This document shows positions 53,793-62,017 of a stretch of DNA of 64,000 nt, one piece after another (the stretch's first letter is position 1; each line of letters opens with the position of its first letter). The translations under genes were made by a program, and so were the position numbers. The stretch spans positions 1 to 64,000 of the forward strand of contig CAKZQF010000222.1 of the NCBI GenBank assembly GCA_937139475.1, given 5' to 3'. The notes below the pieces were generated by a model. It ran no database searches. It saw nothing but the letters and a program-made list of their open reading frames with translations, and was not told the origin of the DNA. Origin of the DNA: an uncultured Gammaproteobacteria bacterium (GTDB lineage Bacteria; Pseudomonadota; Gammaproteobacteria; Enterobacterales; Psychrobiaceae).

Positions 53793-54380
53793 ATGACATC
53801 TAAAGGGATAATTGAAAAATTTGAACTGTACATCTTATCTCTTTGGCTATTATTTTTTTTAATTATCTTAGTGACCGCAGATATCCCTTTTTGCTTTGGG
53901 GAACGTTGTTCATTTATTGGATGGGATGAGCTATTCAGCAGAAATGTATTATCCTTTATAGCGCTGTTTTTTTTGTTAGCGGGCTTTATTTTTTATATGA
54001 AATTCAACTTTAGAGTTTCAGGTAGCAAGCGACTACCAGCTCGCATTATTGCAATTGAGGATGTTAATTATGAACACCTCACATTCCTAACAACATACAT
54101 TATCCCCTTGATATGTTTCAATTTAGCTAGCACTCGATATATTTTTGCTCTAGTGTTTTTGTTAGTGATCATTGGCATTATTTACGTTCGAACAGATAAG
54201 TTTTATGCCAACCCAACACTCGCCGTTTTGGGTTTTAGGCTATATAAAGTGACAATTAAGACCAGAAGTTCAACAAAAGAAAATATAGTACTTATAGTGA
54301 AAGAAAGGCTATCGATAAAGGACCAAGTTCTAACTAAAGAACTCGATGAAAAAGTGTGTTTTGCAAGGAAAGTTAAATGA
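53793..54380 (+). CDS. kwaA: anti-phage Kiwa system membrane protein KwaA
   Basis: This 195-residue membrane protein has four hydrophobic segments at about 11-29, 51-68, 95-112 and 116-132, with a Cys pair (FCFGERC) in the first loop. The block EHLTFLTTYIIPLICF and the following YANPTLAVLGF match the KwaA family as I recall it. It overlaps kwaB by 4 bases. Kiwa is a two-gene anti-phage system in which a membrane sensor complex works with the KwaB effector. The call relies mainly on its partner and the shared topology. It lies between the integrase and repressor genes, the usual place for cargo. Confidence 0.85.
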   Translation: MTSKGIIEKFELYILSLWLLFFLIILVTADIPFCFGERCSFIGWDELFSRNVLSFIALFFLLAGFIFYMKFNFRVSGSKRLPARIIAIEDVNYEHLTFLTTYIIPLICFNLASTRYIFALVFLLVIIGIIYVRTDKFYANPTLAVLGFRLYKVTIKTRSSTKENIVLIVKERLSIKDQVLTKELDEKVCFARKVK

Positions 54381-55348
54381 CTATTGAAGATCTTAAAAAT
54401 GATATAAGTTCGGTTCTAGAAGCCGATGGTTGCTCAGCGGAGTTTTATTTTTTATTAGATACTGACGGAGGAATGAGCGTAAAGTTAGTAGATATTAACG
54501 AACAAGACCATATCGAATTAGGGAGGATGTTTATTGACGGTGCGAGTGAAAAGATTGTCAATAACGAAGACCTATCTTTGCTGTCACTGTCGGGTGCCGA
54601 TGAACGACAAAATGCCATTTACCATTATGACCTAGATGAAGTCCCTGTAGGTATCCAATTCTTAAAAACTATTATTGAAAGTGAAGATATCGAATCCGTC
54701 AATTTAGATGATGATTGCTTATCCAATCTTGAAGGAATATTGATTCTCGTAGGAAATGAAGAACATCAATTAGCTATTTATAAGCACCAATACCCCATTA
54801 CGCTATTACAAAAGGGCTCTGGTTTTAATTTGGTTAAACCCCGTAATGGAAATAGGTTCAGTAAATTAGAAACCGATATTTTGAAAATCAATTCTAAGTT
54901 CGAGTTTATTAAAATTAATGGTGAATATTATATTTTAGATATTAAGGCATTAGAGAAATTTTTTGGTTTTCATGATGCTATTAAAAATGTCGCCGAGATA
55001 GGCGTGGAAAACATTTCAAGCTCTGATTTGGTAATGAATTGTGAGGTTTTTACGCGAAGGCTCGACGATATTAGCTTTTCTCGCAAACTTGTAAGGTCCG
55101 CAAGTAATTCTCCTGTATTGGGAGAAGTATCAAACGATGAAATAATCTCTTTCACACAAGAGCACCCTTCGTTGAAAGGAAGGTTCAAATATAGTGATGA
55201 TGGAACACAACTAAATTTGACGACAAAAGTCTCGCAAGACTTATTTTTGAAGCTTCTCAATGATGATTATTTGCAATCTGAATTAACCAACCGTTTGTAC
55301 GATAGCATTGCTAAAGATAACGTAACTGCAGAGGTTGAGACTGCGTAA
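54377..55348 (+). CDS. kwaB: anti-phage Kiwa system protein KwaB (DUF4868)
   Basis: This 323-residue soluble protein matches the KwaB/DUF4868 family in length and blocks: NDISSVLEADGCSAEFYFLL near the start, NEDLSLLSLSGADERQNAIY and HYDLDEVPVGIQFLKTI in the first half, and YILDIKALEKFFGFHDAI in the second. KwaB binds DNA and inhibits phage replication and late transcription after KwaA senses infection at the membrane. It overlaps kwaA by 4 bases, so the two are translationally coupled. The gene is AT-rich compared with the chromosomal part of the window, consistent with transfer. Confidence 0.9.
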   Translation: MTIEDLKNDISSVLEADGCSAEFYFLLDTDGGMSVKLVDINEQDHIELGRMFIDGASEKIVNNEDLSLLSLSGADERQNAIYHYDLDEVPVGIQFLKTIIESEDIESVNLDDDCLSNLEGILILVGNEEHQLAIYKHQYPITLLQKGSGFNLVKPRNGNRFSKLETDILKINSKFEFIKINGEYYILDIKALEKFFGFHDAIKNVAEIGVENISSSDLVMNCEVFTRRLDDISFSRKLVRSASNSPVLGEVSNDEIISFTQEHPSLKGRFKYSDDGTQLNLTTKVSQDLFLKLLNDDYLQSELTNRLYDSIAKDNVTAEVETA

Positions 55349-55432
55349 AAATAGGCTGCTAGCAACCAAGAAACACTAATAATTAATTTGGTACGGTTAA
55401 GAACCTACTATTTGATAGACTATGGATGGAAA

Positions 55433-56491
55433 ATGGAAAATTTATATTATCAAAACTTCTCTGAATTAAACTTTGAGGACGCTTTTTTCGATTCACTAAA
55501 AGCTGACTATAGCGAGTTTAATGATTGGCTATATAAAAAAGCGGAATCTGGTGAAAAGGCATACGTTTTATATGATAACAGAGGACAAATAGAAGGTTTC
55601 TTATATTTAAAAATCGAGCACGATGTAGTGACTGATGTTAATCCAAACTTGTCATATGGTAGACATCTCAAAGTTGGAACCTTCAAATTCAACTCTACGG
55701 GTACACGACGTGGTGAACGATTTATAAAAAAAATATTCGACCATGCAATTCAAGAAAAGGCTGATGATATTTATGTAACAGTATTTGATAAGCATAACTA
55801 TTTAATGAACTTATTTTGCAAGTATGGCTTTGAAATTCATGGAAGGAAAGAGACTCAAAATGGAGTTGAAAATGTTCTGCTAAGAGACTTTTCAGTTAAT
55901 AAAGGTGATCTTTTAAAGAATTATCCGCGTATTCAAACTAATGGGGTAAATAAATATATTTTATCTATCTATCCAGCGTTTCATAGTCGTATGCTACCTG
56001 ATTCAATATTGAACAATGAGTCTCATGACCTAATTCAAGACATTTCACATGCCAATAGCATTCATAAAATCTATCTATCGGCAATGGATGGCATATCATA
56101 TTTTAATCCTGGCGATATTATAATTACTTATAGAACATCAGATAAAAAGGGGCCAGCTGATTATAGATCAGTAGCTACGTCTGTTTGTGTTGTTGAAGAG
56201 AGTAGGAATATTGGTGATTTTCCAACATTAGAAGCATTTTTAAAGTACGCTCAATCTTATTCGATCTTTACTCAAGAAGAACTAATAGGTTTTTATAATT
56301 CAAAAAAATACCCATATATTGTTAGATTCACCTATAATGCGGCGCTAAGTAATAGAATTATTAGAAAGCGACTGATTGAAGAAGTTGGAATGCTTCGAGG
56401 TGCTTATTGGGGAGTACTTGGTATTTCCGATAGCCAGTTTGCTCAGATATTGGAGCTAGGTGCAGTAGATGAAAGTATTATTATCAATTAA
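55433..56491 (+). CDS. GNAT acetyltransferase with C-terminal PUA-like domain
   Basis: This 352-residue protein combines two domains. Residues about 20-160 look like a GNAT fold, with a probable acetyl-CoA loop in NSTGTRRGERFI and the helix-strand VFDKHNYLMNLFCKYGFEIHG. Residues about 175-350 look like a PUA/ASCH-type domain (YFNPGDIIITYRTSDKKGPA, VATSVCVVEES). ATG 55433 follows GGATGGA; a TTG at 55388 is an alternative start. Its end overlaps the ASCH gene by 23 bases. It sits beside Kiwa in the cargo region, so a defence or toxin role is plausible but unproven. Such a fusion could acetylate or bind RNA or protein. Confidence 0.78.
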   Translation: MENLYYQNFSELNFEDAFFDSLKADYSEFNDWLYKKAESGEKAYVLYDNRGQIEGFLYLKIEHDVVTDVNPNLSYGRHLKVGTFKFNSTGTRRGERFIKKIFDHAIQEKADDIYVTVFDKHNYLMNLFCKYGFEIHGRKETQNGVENVLLRDFSVNKGDLLKNYPRIQTNGVNKYILSIYPAFHSRMLPDSILNNESHDLIQDISHANSIHKIYLSAMDGISYFNPGDIIITYRTSDKKGPADYRSVATSVCVVEESRNIGDFPTLEAFLKYAQSYSIFTQEELIGFYNSKKYPYIVRFTYNAALSNRIIRKRLIEEVGMLRGAYWGVLGISDSQFAQILELGAVDESIIIN

Positions 56492-56840
56492 GCCAGAATT
56501 CGTTGAGAGAATTTTCTCTGGTGAGAAAAAATTTGAATACCGTAAAGCGATATTTAAAAAACAAGGTATTAAAAATATAGTTATTTACTCAACTATGCCT
56601 GAAGGAAAAGTTGTAGGTGAATTTTCTGTAGGAAAAATACATAAAAGTTCACCTTCAGAATTGTGGGATAAAACTAAAAAATACTCCGGCGTTAATAAGA
56701 GTTTTTATGATAGCTATTTTGAAGACCGTGAAAACGGTTATGCGATTGAAATATCAGATGTTATAAAGTATGACACACCGATGACTCTTAGCGCATTAGG
56801 TGAAAATATTTTTGCCCCACAATCTTTTCGCTATTTATAG
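56469..56840 (+). CDS. ASCH domain protein
   Basis: This 123-residue protein has the ASCH (PUA-superfamily) pattern: LLSIKPEFVERIFSGEKKFE at the start (the usual L-S-I-K-P then G-x-K-x-x-E-x-R), VIYSTMPEGKVVGEFSVG in the middle, and ENGYAIEISDVIKYDTPM at the end. ASCH proteins bind RNA or nucleosides and some are ribonucleases or amidohydrolases. It overlaps the GNAT-PUA gene by 23 bases, so the two are coupled and likely work together. A strong bidirectional terminator follows. Confidence 0.87.
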   Translation: MKVLLSIKPEFVERIFSGEKKFEYRKAIFKKQGIKNIVIYSTMPEGKVVGEFSVGKIHKSSPSELWDKTKKYSGVNKSFYDSYFEDRENGYAIEISDVIKYDTPMTLSALGENIFAPQSFRYL

Positions 56841-56845
56841 TGCTT

Positions 56846-56876
56846 AATATGGCTAAGGCATTGCCTTAGCCATATT
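56846..56876. terminator. bidirectional terminator between ASCH and repressor genes
   Basis: A perfect 14-base stem (56846-56859 with 56863-56876) around a 3-base loop ends 3 bases before the end of the convergent repressor gene. It has T-rich sequence after the plus-strand stem and can end both transcripts. Confidence 0.88.
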
Positions 56877-56878
56877 TT

Positions 56879-57559
56879 CTACATTCTCTGACCAGACCAA
56901 ACAACCCGACCGATTAACTCTAAATCGGTGCCGTTAAAGTCTTCTCTTTTTATTTCCCACGGCTCATACATCGTGTTGTCAGATTTAACTTTGACGATGC
57001 CGTTAGGGAGTGACTGCAAGCGTTTTACTAGCAAGCTGTTGTCGTGACGCATTACATAAATACCATCTGATAAGCCAGATAGATTCTTGTCTACCATGAT
57101 CATTGAGCCGTTCTTAAGGGTTGGGTACATGCTGTCACCGTCAACCAACATCAAAAACACATCATTAGGGTTCACACCCACTTCTTTACGTAACCATTCC
57201 GGCTCAAAGCTTATTGTCTTTGCTTGATCTTCTATTTCAACCAACACACCAATTCCAGCAGATGCAGTTATTTCATAGAAAGGTAATTGAATATGTTCTG
57301 TATTCGGAATTATCACTTGGTCGCAATCAGGTGATATTTGACCTGATTCTGGCGCTGTTTTGTCTGTCATTAACCACAATGAGTAACATTCTAGCTCTGC
57401 TTGTGAAATTATTTTTTCTATCGCTGTAAGTCCTACCGAGGCATGCCCTGTTTCAAGTTTTCTTAATGAACTCAGTGGGATAGTAGTTTTTTCTGCGAAC
57501 TCGCTTTGATTTAAACCAAGTGAATTCCTTACTGCTTTTATTTTTTCTGCGTAATTCAT
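56879..57559 (-). CDS. CI/LexA-like phage repressor (XRE HTH + S24 peptidase)
   Basis: This 226-residue repressor has an N-terminal XRE helix-turn-helix (RNSLGLNQSEFAEKTTIPLS, then LRKLETGHASVG) and a C-terminal S24 self-cleaving peptidase domain. The nucleophile Ser is in LVDGDSMYPTL and the general base Lys in NSLLVKRLQS. The predicted cleavage pair is probably Ala-Gly in ITASAGIGVLV. It is divergent from the AlpA-like gene and likely holds the mobile element silent until RecA* triggers cleavage. The gap holds palindromes that look like its operators. Confidence 0.92.
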   Translation of the reverse strand: MNYAEKIKAVRNSLGLNQSEFAEKTTIPLSSLRKLETGHASVGLTAIEKIISQAELECYSLWLMTDKTAPESGQISPDCDQVIIPNTEHIQLPFYEITASAGIGVLVEIEDQAKTISFEPEWLRKEVGVNPNDVFLMLVDGDSMYPTLKNGSMIMVDKNLSGLSDGIYVMRHDNSLLVKRLQSLPNGIVKVKSDNTMYEPWEIKREDFNGTDLELIGRVVWSGQRM

Positions 57560-57569
57560 ATTGACAATG

Positions 57570-57617
57570 TTCCGTATTTGGAATTGTTATTCCGTCAAGT
57601 GTTCTGCATCGAGAACA
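57570..57617. promoter_or_regulatory. candidate repressor operators
   Basis: Three dyads lie between the repressor and the AlpA-like gene: TTCCGTATTTGGAA (57570-57583), overlapping GGAATTGTTATTCC (57580-57593), and TGTTCTGCATCGAGAACA (57600-57617, 6-base arms). Such clustered dyads fit a CI-type operator region controlling both genes. Confidence 0.5.
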
Positions 57618-57676
57618 TTTGGGCGCGTATCGTCTCACCGAAGCGCAACTGTTAATAGTGCCACGAGGGAACCGTT

Positions 57677-58006
57677 ATGTCGATAGCTCATGGAACGAAT
57701 ATAGAGGCTAAACCTATGAATATGAACGAAAACGAAACACCAATAAATCAAACGCTTATTAACCCATTAGGCATTGAACGTAACTTGCGTATGAAAGAAG
57801 TGATTGAGGCTGTTGGTCTATCTCGCGCCACAATTTACCGAATGATGGGAGTCTTTAAATTTCCGCTAGCAGTAAAGGTGTCTTTGTCGCTAGTTGGTTG
57901 GAAAGCTGCTGAGCTCAGAGAGTATATGCAATTGGGCCCAGATGGTTGGTACGAAAAATACGGCAAGCAGCAAGAAGCCGAAAAACTTAAACGCCAGCAA
58001 GCATAA
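57677..58006 (+). CDS. AlpA-family transcriptional regulator / excisionase
   Basis: This 109-residue protein has the AlpA/MerR-like winged HTH: LRMKEVIEAVGLSRATIYRM, MMGVFKFPLAVKVSLSLVGW and KAAELREYM, followed by a charged C-terminal tail. AlpA proteins activate integrase expression or act as excisionase in P4-like satellites. GAGGGA precedes the ATG at 57677. It is the first gene of the rightward lytic-type operon (small ORFs then Rep) and divergent from the CI-like repressor. Confidence 0.9.
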   Translation: MSIAHGTNIEAKPMNMNENETPINQTLINPLGIERNLRMKEVIEAVGLSRATIYRMMGVFKFPLAVKVSLSLVGWKAAELREYMQLGPDGWYEKYGKQQEAEKLKRQQA

Positions 58007-58094
58007 GCCTTGGCAAGATATAACCAATAATTCGCAATTTACTGAGTTGTAGAAAAATTACCAAAATGAACATTAATAGCAAGGAAGTAGCAGC

Positions 58095-58322
58095 ATGTTA
58101 AACCCTATTCATCAGATAAATTTGGAAGTCGCAAGCCATGACGATGCTTGTCATATGCTTTTTGCATTGGTCGAAGAGTGTAAGCGCTCGATAGCGGTCG
58201 CTAAATATAACAGAAATGATAAACCCACCCATGCACGCTACTTAAACCGAGCCAGTACATTGAGAAAGGCATGCAATAAAATAAGAAGTGAAATGCACCT
58301 TTTAATCAGTGTGGGGGGCTAG
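58095..58322 (+). CDS. small helical protein of unknown function
   Basis: This 75-residue protein is predicted to be helical, with a Cys-containing stretch (DDACHMLFALVEECKRSIAV) and basic C-terminal half (YLNRASTLRKACNKI). AAGGAAG precedes the ATG. It lies between the AlpA-like gene and the next gene, 2 bases away, inside the element's rightward operon. No family recognised. Confidence 0.7.
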   Translation: MLNPIHQINLEVASHDDACHMLFALVEECKRSIAVAKYNRNDKPTHARYLNRASTLRKACNKIRSEMHLLISVGG

Positions 58323-58324
58323 TC

Positions 58325-58783
58325 ATGATTAACCATACTTATGCTGTTACACACGAAGGGCTTTTGGATGTTGCTAGTGGTAGCTGCAAGTTATCGTTGG
58401 CCGCTGCTCAAATGCTCAACTTAAATTTCAAGTACGAACTCTTTAAGGGGGAGCTTTTTCATGGCGCGTGGGTGCTTGTGGAATTAGTGAAAGACGATAG
58501 TTCAGAGAATTGTGAGCTAGCTGGTTTTAGGCACAAAGTGATTAAAGAGCATACACAAGCCATGAATAGCCAGTTGATAGCGTGTAATGCTTGTGAAAAA
58601 AATACAATACAAAAAGTCACGTGCTGGTTTGACGAAGAGCAAACAAAACCGTCTATCTCACATTGTACTGATTGCGGTAGTGAAGTAGCCCATAAGTCAC
58701 GCTGGTTTAGTAATGGAGTAGCTAGTTTCGGGAGATTTTTAACCGCCTGTGTTTATGGTGTCATGGGGAGGGTGGCGCAATGA
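58325..58783 (+). CDS. unknown protein with a C-x-x-C zinc-ribbon-like segment
   Basis: This 152-residue protein has two Cys pairs (C-N-A-C at about 84-87 and C-T-D-C at about 112-115), spaced like a zinc ribbon. A mildly hydrophobic C-terminal segment (SFGRFLTACVYGVMGRV) follows. It could bind DNA or another protein during element replication. It follows a GGGGGG ribosome site, 2 bases after the preceding gene. I recognise no family. Confidence 0.72.
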   Translation: MINHTYAVTHEGLLDVASGSCKLSLAAAQMLNLNFKYELFKGELFHGAWVLVELVKDDSSENCELAGFRHKVIKEHTQAMNSQLIACNACEKNTIQKVTCWFDEEQTKPSISHCTDCGSEVAHKSRWFSNGVASFGRFLTACVYGVMGRVAQ

Positions 58784-58849
58784 TAAATTCAGCCAAGATA
58801 AAGTTAAATACTTATAATAATGTAACTAATTCAAACGAAAGGATTAGTT

Positions 58850-59206
58850 ATGGACAAGAAGTTACTCAAAATAAGAGCAAAAGAATACCTAGCAACAATG
58901 GGCGCTACGCTCTCAGTTTCCAAAGAGCATCTGCCGAGAGACTATCGCGCAATGGCGTTGGGTTTCAGCAAAGGGGCGGTTTCAGGCGTTATAGTGCCAA
59001 AGGATTGGCGGAAACTATCAAATCCGTTAGAGATAAATTCATTGCCGGAACACTTACCTGCGGGGCTGATAGTCAGCTTCGAGCACCTGCAATTAAACGA
59101 GTTCATGATAATTCAGAGGTACATAAACGTAATTCAGTTCGAATCCTTAGAGAGGGTATCTGAAAATGATTGGTCTGTCCTTGATACCGAGATGCGCAAC
59201 ATCTAA
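58850..59206 (+). CDS. unknown element protein, 118 aa
   Basis: This 118-residue reading frame starts at an ATG 7 bases after AAAGGA (58836-58841). It encodes a normal-looking soluble protein (KRAKEYL-like start, LPRDYRAMALGFSKGAVSGV, VPKDWRKLSNPLEINSLPEH). An overlapping frame at 58780-59163 is longer but very basic with little hydrophobic content and looks like a shadow, so this one is preferred. It lies just before the Rep gene. No family recognised. Confidence 0.62.
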   Translation: MDKKLLKIRAKEYLATMGATLSVSKEHLPRDYRAMALGFSKGAVSGVIVPKDWRKLSNPLEINSLPEHLPAGLIVSFEHLQLNEFMIIQRYINVIQFESLERVSENDWSVLDTEMRNI

Positions 59207-59226
59207 AAATACAAAGGGCATGCATC

Positions 59227-61062
59227 ATGTCCTTTAACGCCTTAAATTTAAACAACAACGCCGACCTTGAGTCGGCTTTTTTGGGTTTCGAAGAAAATAA
59301 TACTGACTTAATTCCACAAAAATTACATAACTCTCATGTGAAATTGTATGCAGGTGGTAAATATTTACGTTGGGGATATGACCGTTTACCTTTTGATGGC
59401 GAACACGAATTACAAAAGTTAAAAACGGCAGAGCAACTTCACCAGGCGCGCCATCTTTTAAGCCTCGCAGAGGGGAGTGAAACGAGCAAAGACTATAGGC
59501 TAGTCAAGAAGTGCAAAAGTCCGACACGGTTAGAAAAGGCCTTTGAAACGCTAGTAGAATCAAAGCGTATGCAGTCAAAAAGCGAGTTTTTCGCAAGGGC
59601 TGATACATTGGATGCCAATCACGCAGAATGGCTTAAATTGCCTCTCAGGGATCAGAGATACACCGTTAAAAATGAAACTCACTCTATTGATTTGTTAAAT
59701 GGCTTTAGAAGTCCTGCCGAAGTCGACTCAACAGTTAATGAGGAAACGGGTGAAATTACATTTAATGCCGGTGTGCGCGGTGCGGTTGCTCGAATTTATG
59801 AGCGAGAGTGGGCAAATAGCTATCGCATTCGTGTTATGGCGCAAGGCTCAGCAAGTGAACCGCCCCCTCAACAATCAGGCGATAGAGAAACAAGCCAATT
59901 GTCTCAAAAAGGCGCATCTAAAATCTTAGACTCAGGTGCTTACGTTGCTGCGGTTCGCGGTGGTTTTACTACGTTCTTAACATTGACCTTCGACAGTGAG
60001 GCGCGCCAGCGCATCGTTAACCAAGAAAATACGATAGGTAAAGAAGTTAGCCGCTTTTTTGATGCCATCAGTAAGACTTATTTGCGCGGTTGGCAGTGTG
60101 CCGGTGAAGTGCTCAAGCATAAAAACGGTTTCGATTGTATTGGTGCCAGCGAAAAAGTAGCCCCCGTTGGCGAAGCGCTTGATTATCTTTGGGTGGCTGA
60201 AATGCCAGAAAACAAAGATGGTGAGCCAAATCCGCATTGTCATGTATTACTACGCTGGGCTGTTGAGCCGCATTTATTCCATGACTGGGCCGCAAAAATT
60301 GAAAGCCTTTGGGGTTTAGGTTTTGCCAAGCTTGAACGTATCCGCAATGCCGATGCAGCCAGTGGTTATTTGCTTAAAGCGCTTGGCTACGTAGTAAAAG
60401 GCGAATCAAAAGAGCAAGGGCAATTCAAAGGTAATCGCTACAACATCAGCAAAGCCGCACGCGCCCCAGCATGGGAGTGTTTAGCCGAATTTGAAGCACA
60501 AAATATGTGCGCCATCATCAATGAAATACGTGAGAAATGGATCCGTAAAGATAAGCCTATTCGCTCGGCAATTAACTTTACCAAGAAAAAATTAGCAAAG
60601 TATAAAGAGGCTTACAACATACAAAAAACCAAGAAAGGTCGCACCCAAGCACAACGAAACCATACCTTAAGCAAGATGCAAAAACGCATTGCCGAATTTG
60701 AAGAATCCATCAAAGCCAATTACAAAAAATTAACTGAGCGTGGTGCGCGAGCTAACGAATACCAGGTGACCTTTAACAGTCCTGAATTACTTGCCAAGTT
60801 TATCGGTTGGGCAAACACAAATCGTTATTGGGGAGCTGAGGTGCTTGGTGGTTGTCTGCGCGATTACTCGTTTGAACGTCAAGCCGTCGGGGAGCTGGTA
60901 AAGCAAGCGCGTGATTACTGGAAAAGCTTTGGCGATAACCAAGAATACCAAGAAATGTTGTGGCCTCAGCGCCTTAACCAAGAATTTAATGATGAATTTG
61001 AGGGGATCTCTACAGATGAATTTTATAACGAGTATTACAACTGGCAGGAGTTGGCAGCATAG
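59227..61062 (+). CDS. rolling-circle replication initiator (HUH endonuclease)
   Basis: This 611-residue protein has a replication-initiator layout. The N-terminal region precedes an HUH nuclease domain with a TFLTLTFD strand at about 255, the H-x-H metal site His337-Cys-His339 in NPHCHVLLRW, and candidate nucleophile tyrosines Tyr381 and Tyr388 in GYLLKALGYVVKGE. A long basic helical C-terminal part follows. Such proteins nick a double-strand origin and start rolling-circle replication of plasmids, phages and satellites. An intrinsic-terminator structure lies within codons 12-19. The start follows AAAGGG; no other Met is near. Confidence 0.87.
   Translation: MSFNALNLNNNADLESAFLGFEENNTDLIPQKLHNSHVKLYAGGKYLRWGYDRLPFDGEHELQKLKTAEQLHQARHLLSLAEGSETSKDYRLVKKCKSPTRLEKAFETLVESKRMQSKSEFFARADTLDANHAEWLKLPLRDQRYTVKNETHSIDLLNGFRSPAEVDSTVNEETGEITFNAGVRGAVARIYEREWANSYRIRVMAQGSASEPPPQQSGDRETSQLSQKGASKILDSGAYVAAVRGGFTTFLTLTFDSEARQRIVNQENTIGKEVSRFFDAISKTYLRGWQCAGEVLKHKNGFDCIGASEKVAPVGEALDYLWVAEMPENKDGEPNPHCHVLLRWAVEPHLFHDWAAKIESLWGLGFAKLERIRNADAASGYLLKALGYVVKGESKEQGQFKGNRYNISKAARAPAWECLAEFEAQNMCAIINEIREKWIRKDKPIRSAINFTKKKLAKYKEAYNIQKTKKGRTQAQRNHTLSKMQKRIAEFEESIKANYKKLTERGARANEYQVTFNSPELLAKFIGWANTNRYWGAEVLGGCLRDYSFERQAVGELVKQARDYWKSFGDNQEYQEMLWPQRLNQEFNDEFEGISTDEFYNEYYNWQELAA
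59260..59282 (+). terminator. intrinsic terminator inside the rep coding sequence
   Basis: GCCGAC (59260-59265) pairs with GTCGGC (59271-59276) around CTTGA and is followed by six T, all within codons 12-19 of rep. It could attenuate rep transcription, or end the upstream operon if rep begins elsewhere. Confidence 0.7.
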
Positions 61063-61291
61063 TTAAACCAAAGGATTTTGATGTCAGTACGAAGTTTTAG
61101 ATAACGCCTTACTGATAATTTTGAAAAGAGTGAAGGCAGGCGTGGAAAGTAGCGTGATTAAGCCCTCTTCAATTTTGGAACTGTTTCCAAAAACTGATTT
61201 GAAAAATTCCAAAAATAAAAACAGCGCAAAGTGAAGCCCAGCACCAAACCGTTTCAAATTTGAGTCGGGTTCGATGGTTTAACGATAATTG

Positions 61292-61602
61292 GTTTCAGAA
61301 ACGCCCACTGCCCATAATGGTTTGAGCGATAAAAGCAGGTTTCAGAAACTCCGGTAAAAAGTTTCAGAAACTACCGATAAAGCTTTGAAAAACTGGCAAA
61401 GTGCCAATTTCAGAAAGAACCACTGCCCATAGTGGTTTGAAGAATTTAAAGGGCAATAACGGAATCTCTGAAAGAAGGATTTTGAAAACATCGGTAAAGT
61501 TCTGAAAAAATAATGTGCCAGTTTCAGGAAACCACACTGCCCATAGTGGTTTGAGCGACAAAATAAAATTTCAGAAACTCCAGTATAATAAGTTTCTGAA
61601 CC
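61292..61602. repeat. repeat-rich region after rep, about 115-bp imperfect tandem repeats
   Basis: CACTGCCCATARTGGTTTGA begins at 61306, 61421 and 61535, so the unit is 114-115 bases with about three copies that diverge between the anchors. GTTTCAGAAAC, itself a dyad, recurs at 61292, 61339 and 61361, with variants at 61407, 61521, 61568 and 61591. It lies just after rep and may be an origin, iteron or recombination region. No ORF over 60 codons fits it convincingly. Confidence 0.75.
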
Positions 61603-62017
61603 AACCGATAAAGTTCTGGTTTTTTGTTAAGTCACTAGCTGAATTAACCTAAAGAACAATTAAGCCTTTTGCTCTAAGAGATGGTCAATATAAGGCTTTA
61701 GCTCTAATTCACTAGCTACTACTCATCAATCACATTTCAATTAAGGCTAAAGCCTTAAACAAGCCTTTAGCCCCAAATACAAGCCAACCCACTCGGTTCT
61801 TGGCAGAAAACAAGCATTGCTATGGAAGTTATCAAAATTGATAAAAAGCTTGAACGCATGGGGAGCACTTAAGGTCAACGGGATTAGAGCAAGTACGAAT
61901 CTTTGCCGCTAACTAACTGGCTATCTTTATTCGATATCAAAGACTTGTAATACCTTCCAAGGAAGCGTACCTTGCAAGAATAGTATAATAATCTGTTGTG
62001 TTTAAAGGGAAATTACT
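61603..62017. other. AT-rich intergenic stretch with AAGGCTTTAGC-type motifs
   Basis: The motif AAGGCTTTAGC or its complement occurs four times between about 61660 and 61775, once as the palindrome AAGGCTAAAGCCTT. Beyond that no gene is seen up to 62017. This may be the right edge of the Rep-type element. Confidence 0.4.

Noticed and set aside
58780-59163. ORF of 127 codons overlapping the preferred 58850-59206 frame
   Set aside because: Very basic, Ser/Arg/Asn-rich and without hydrophobic core; the other frame has a good ribosome site and normal composition.
61292-61602. Possible CRISPR array
   Set aside because: The unit is about 115 bases, the copies are imperfect, the intervals share sequence, and no cas genes are present.
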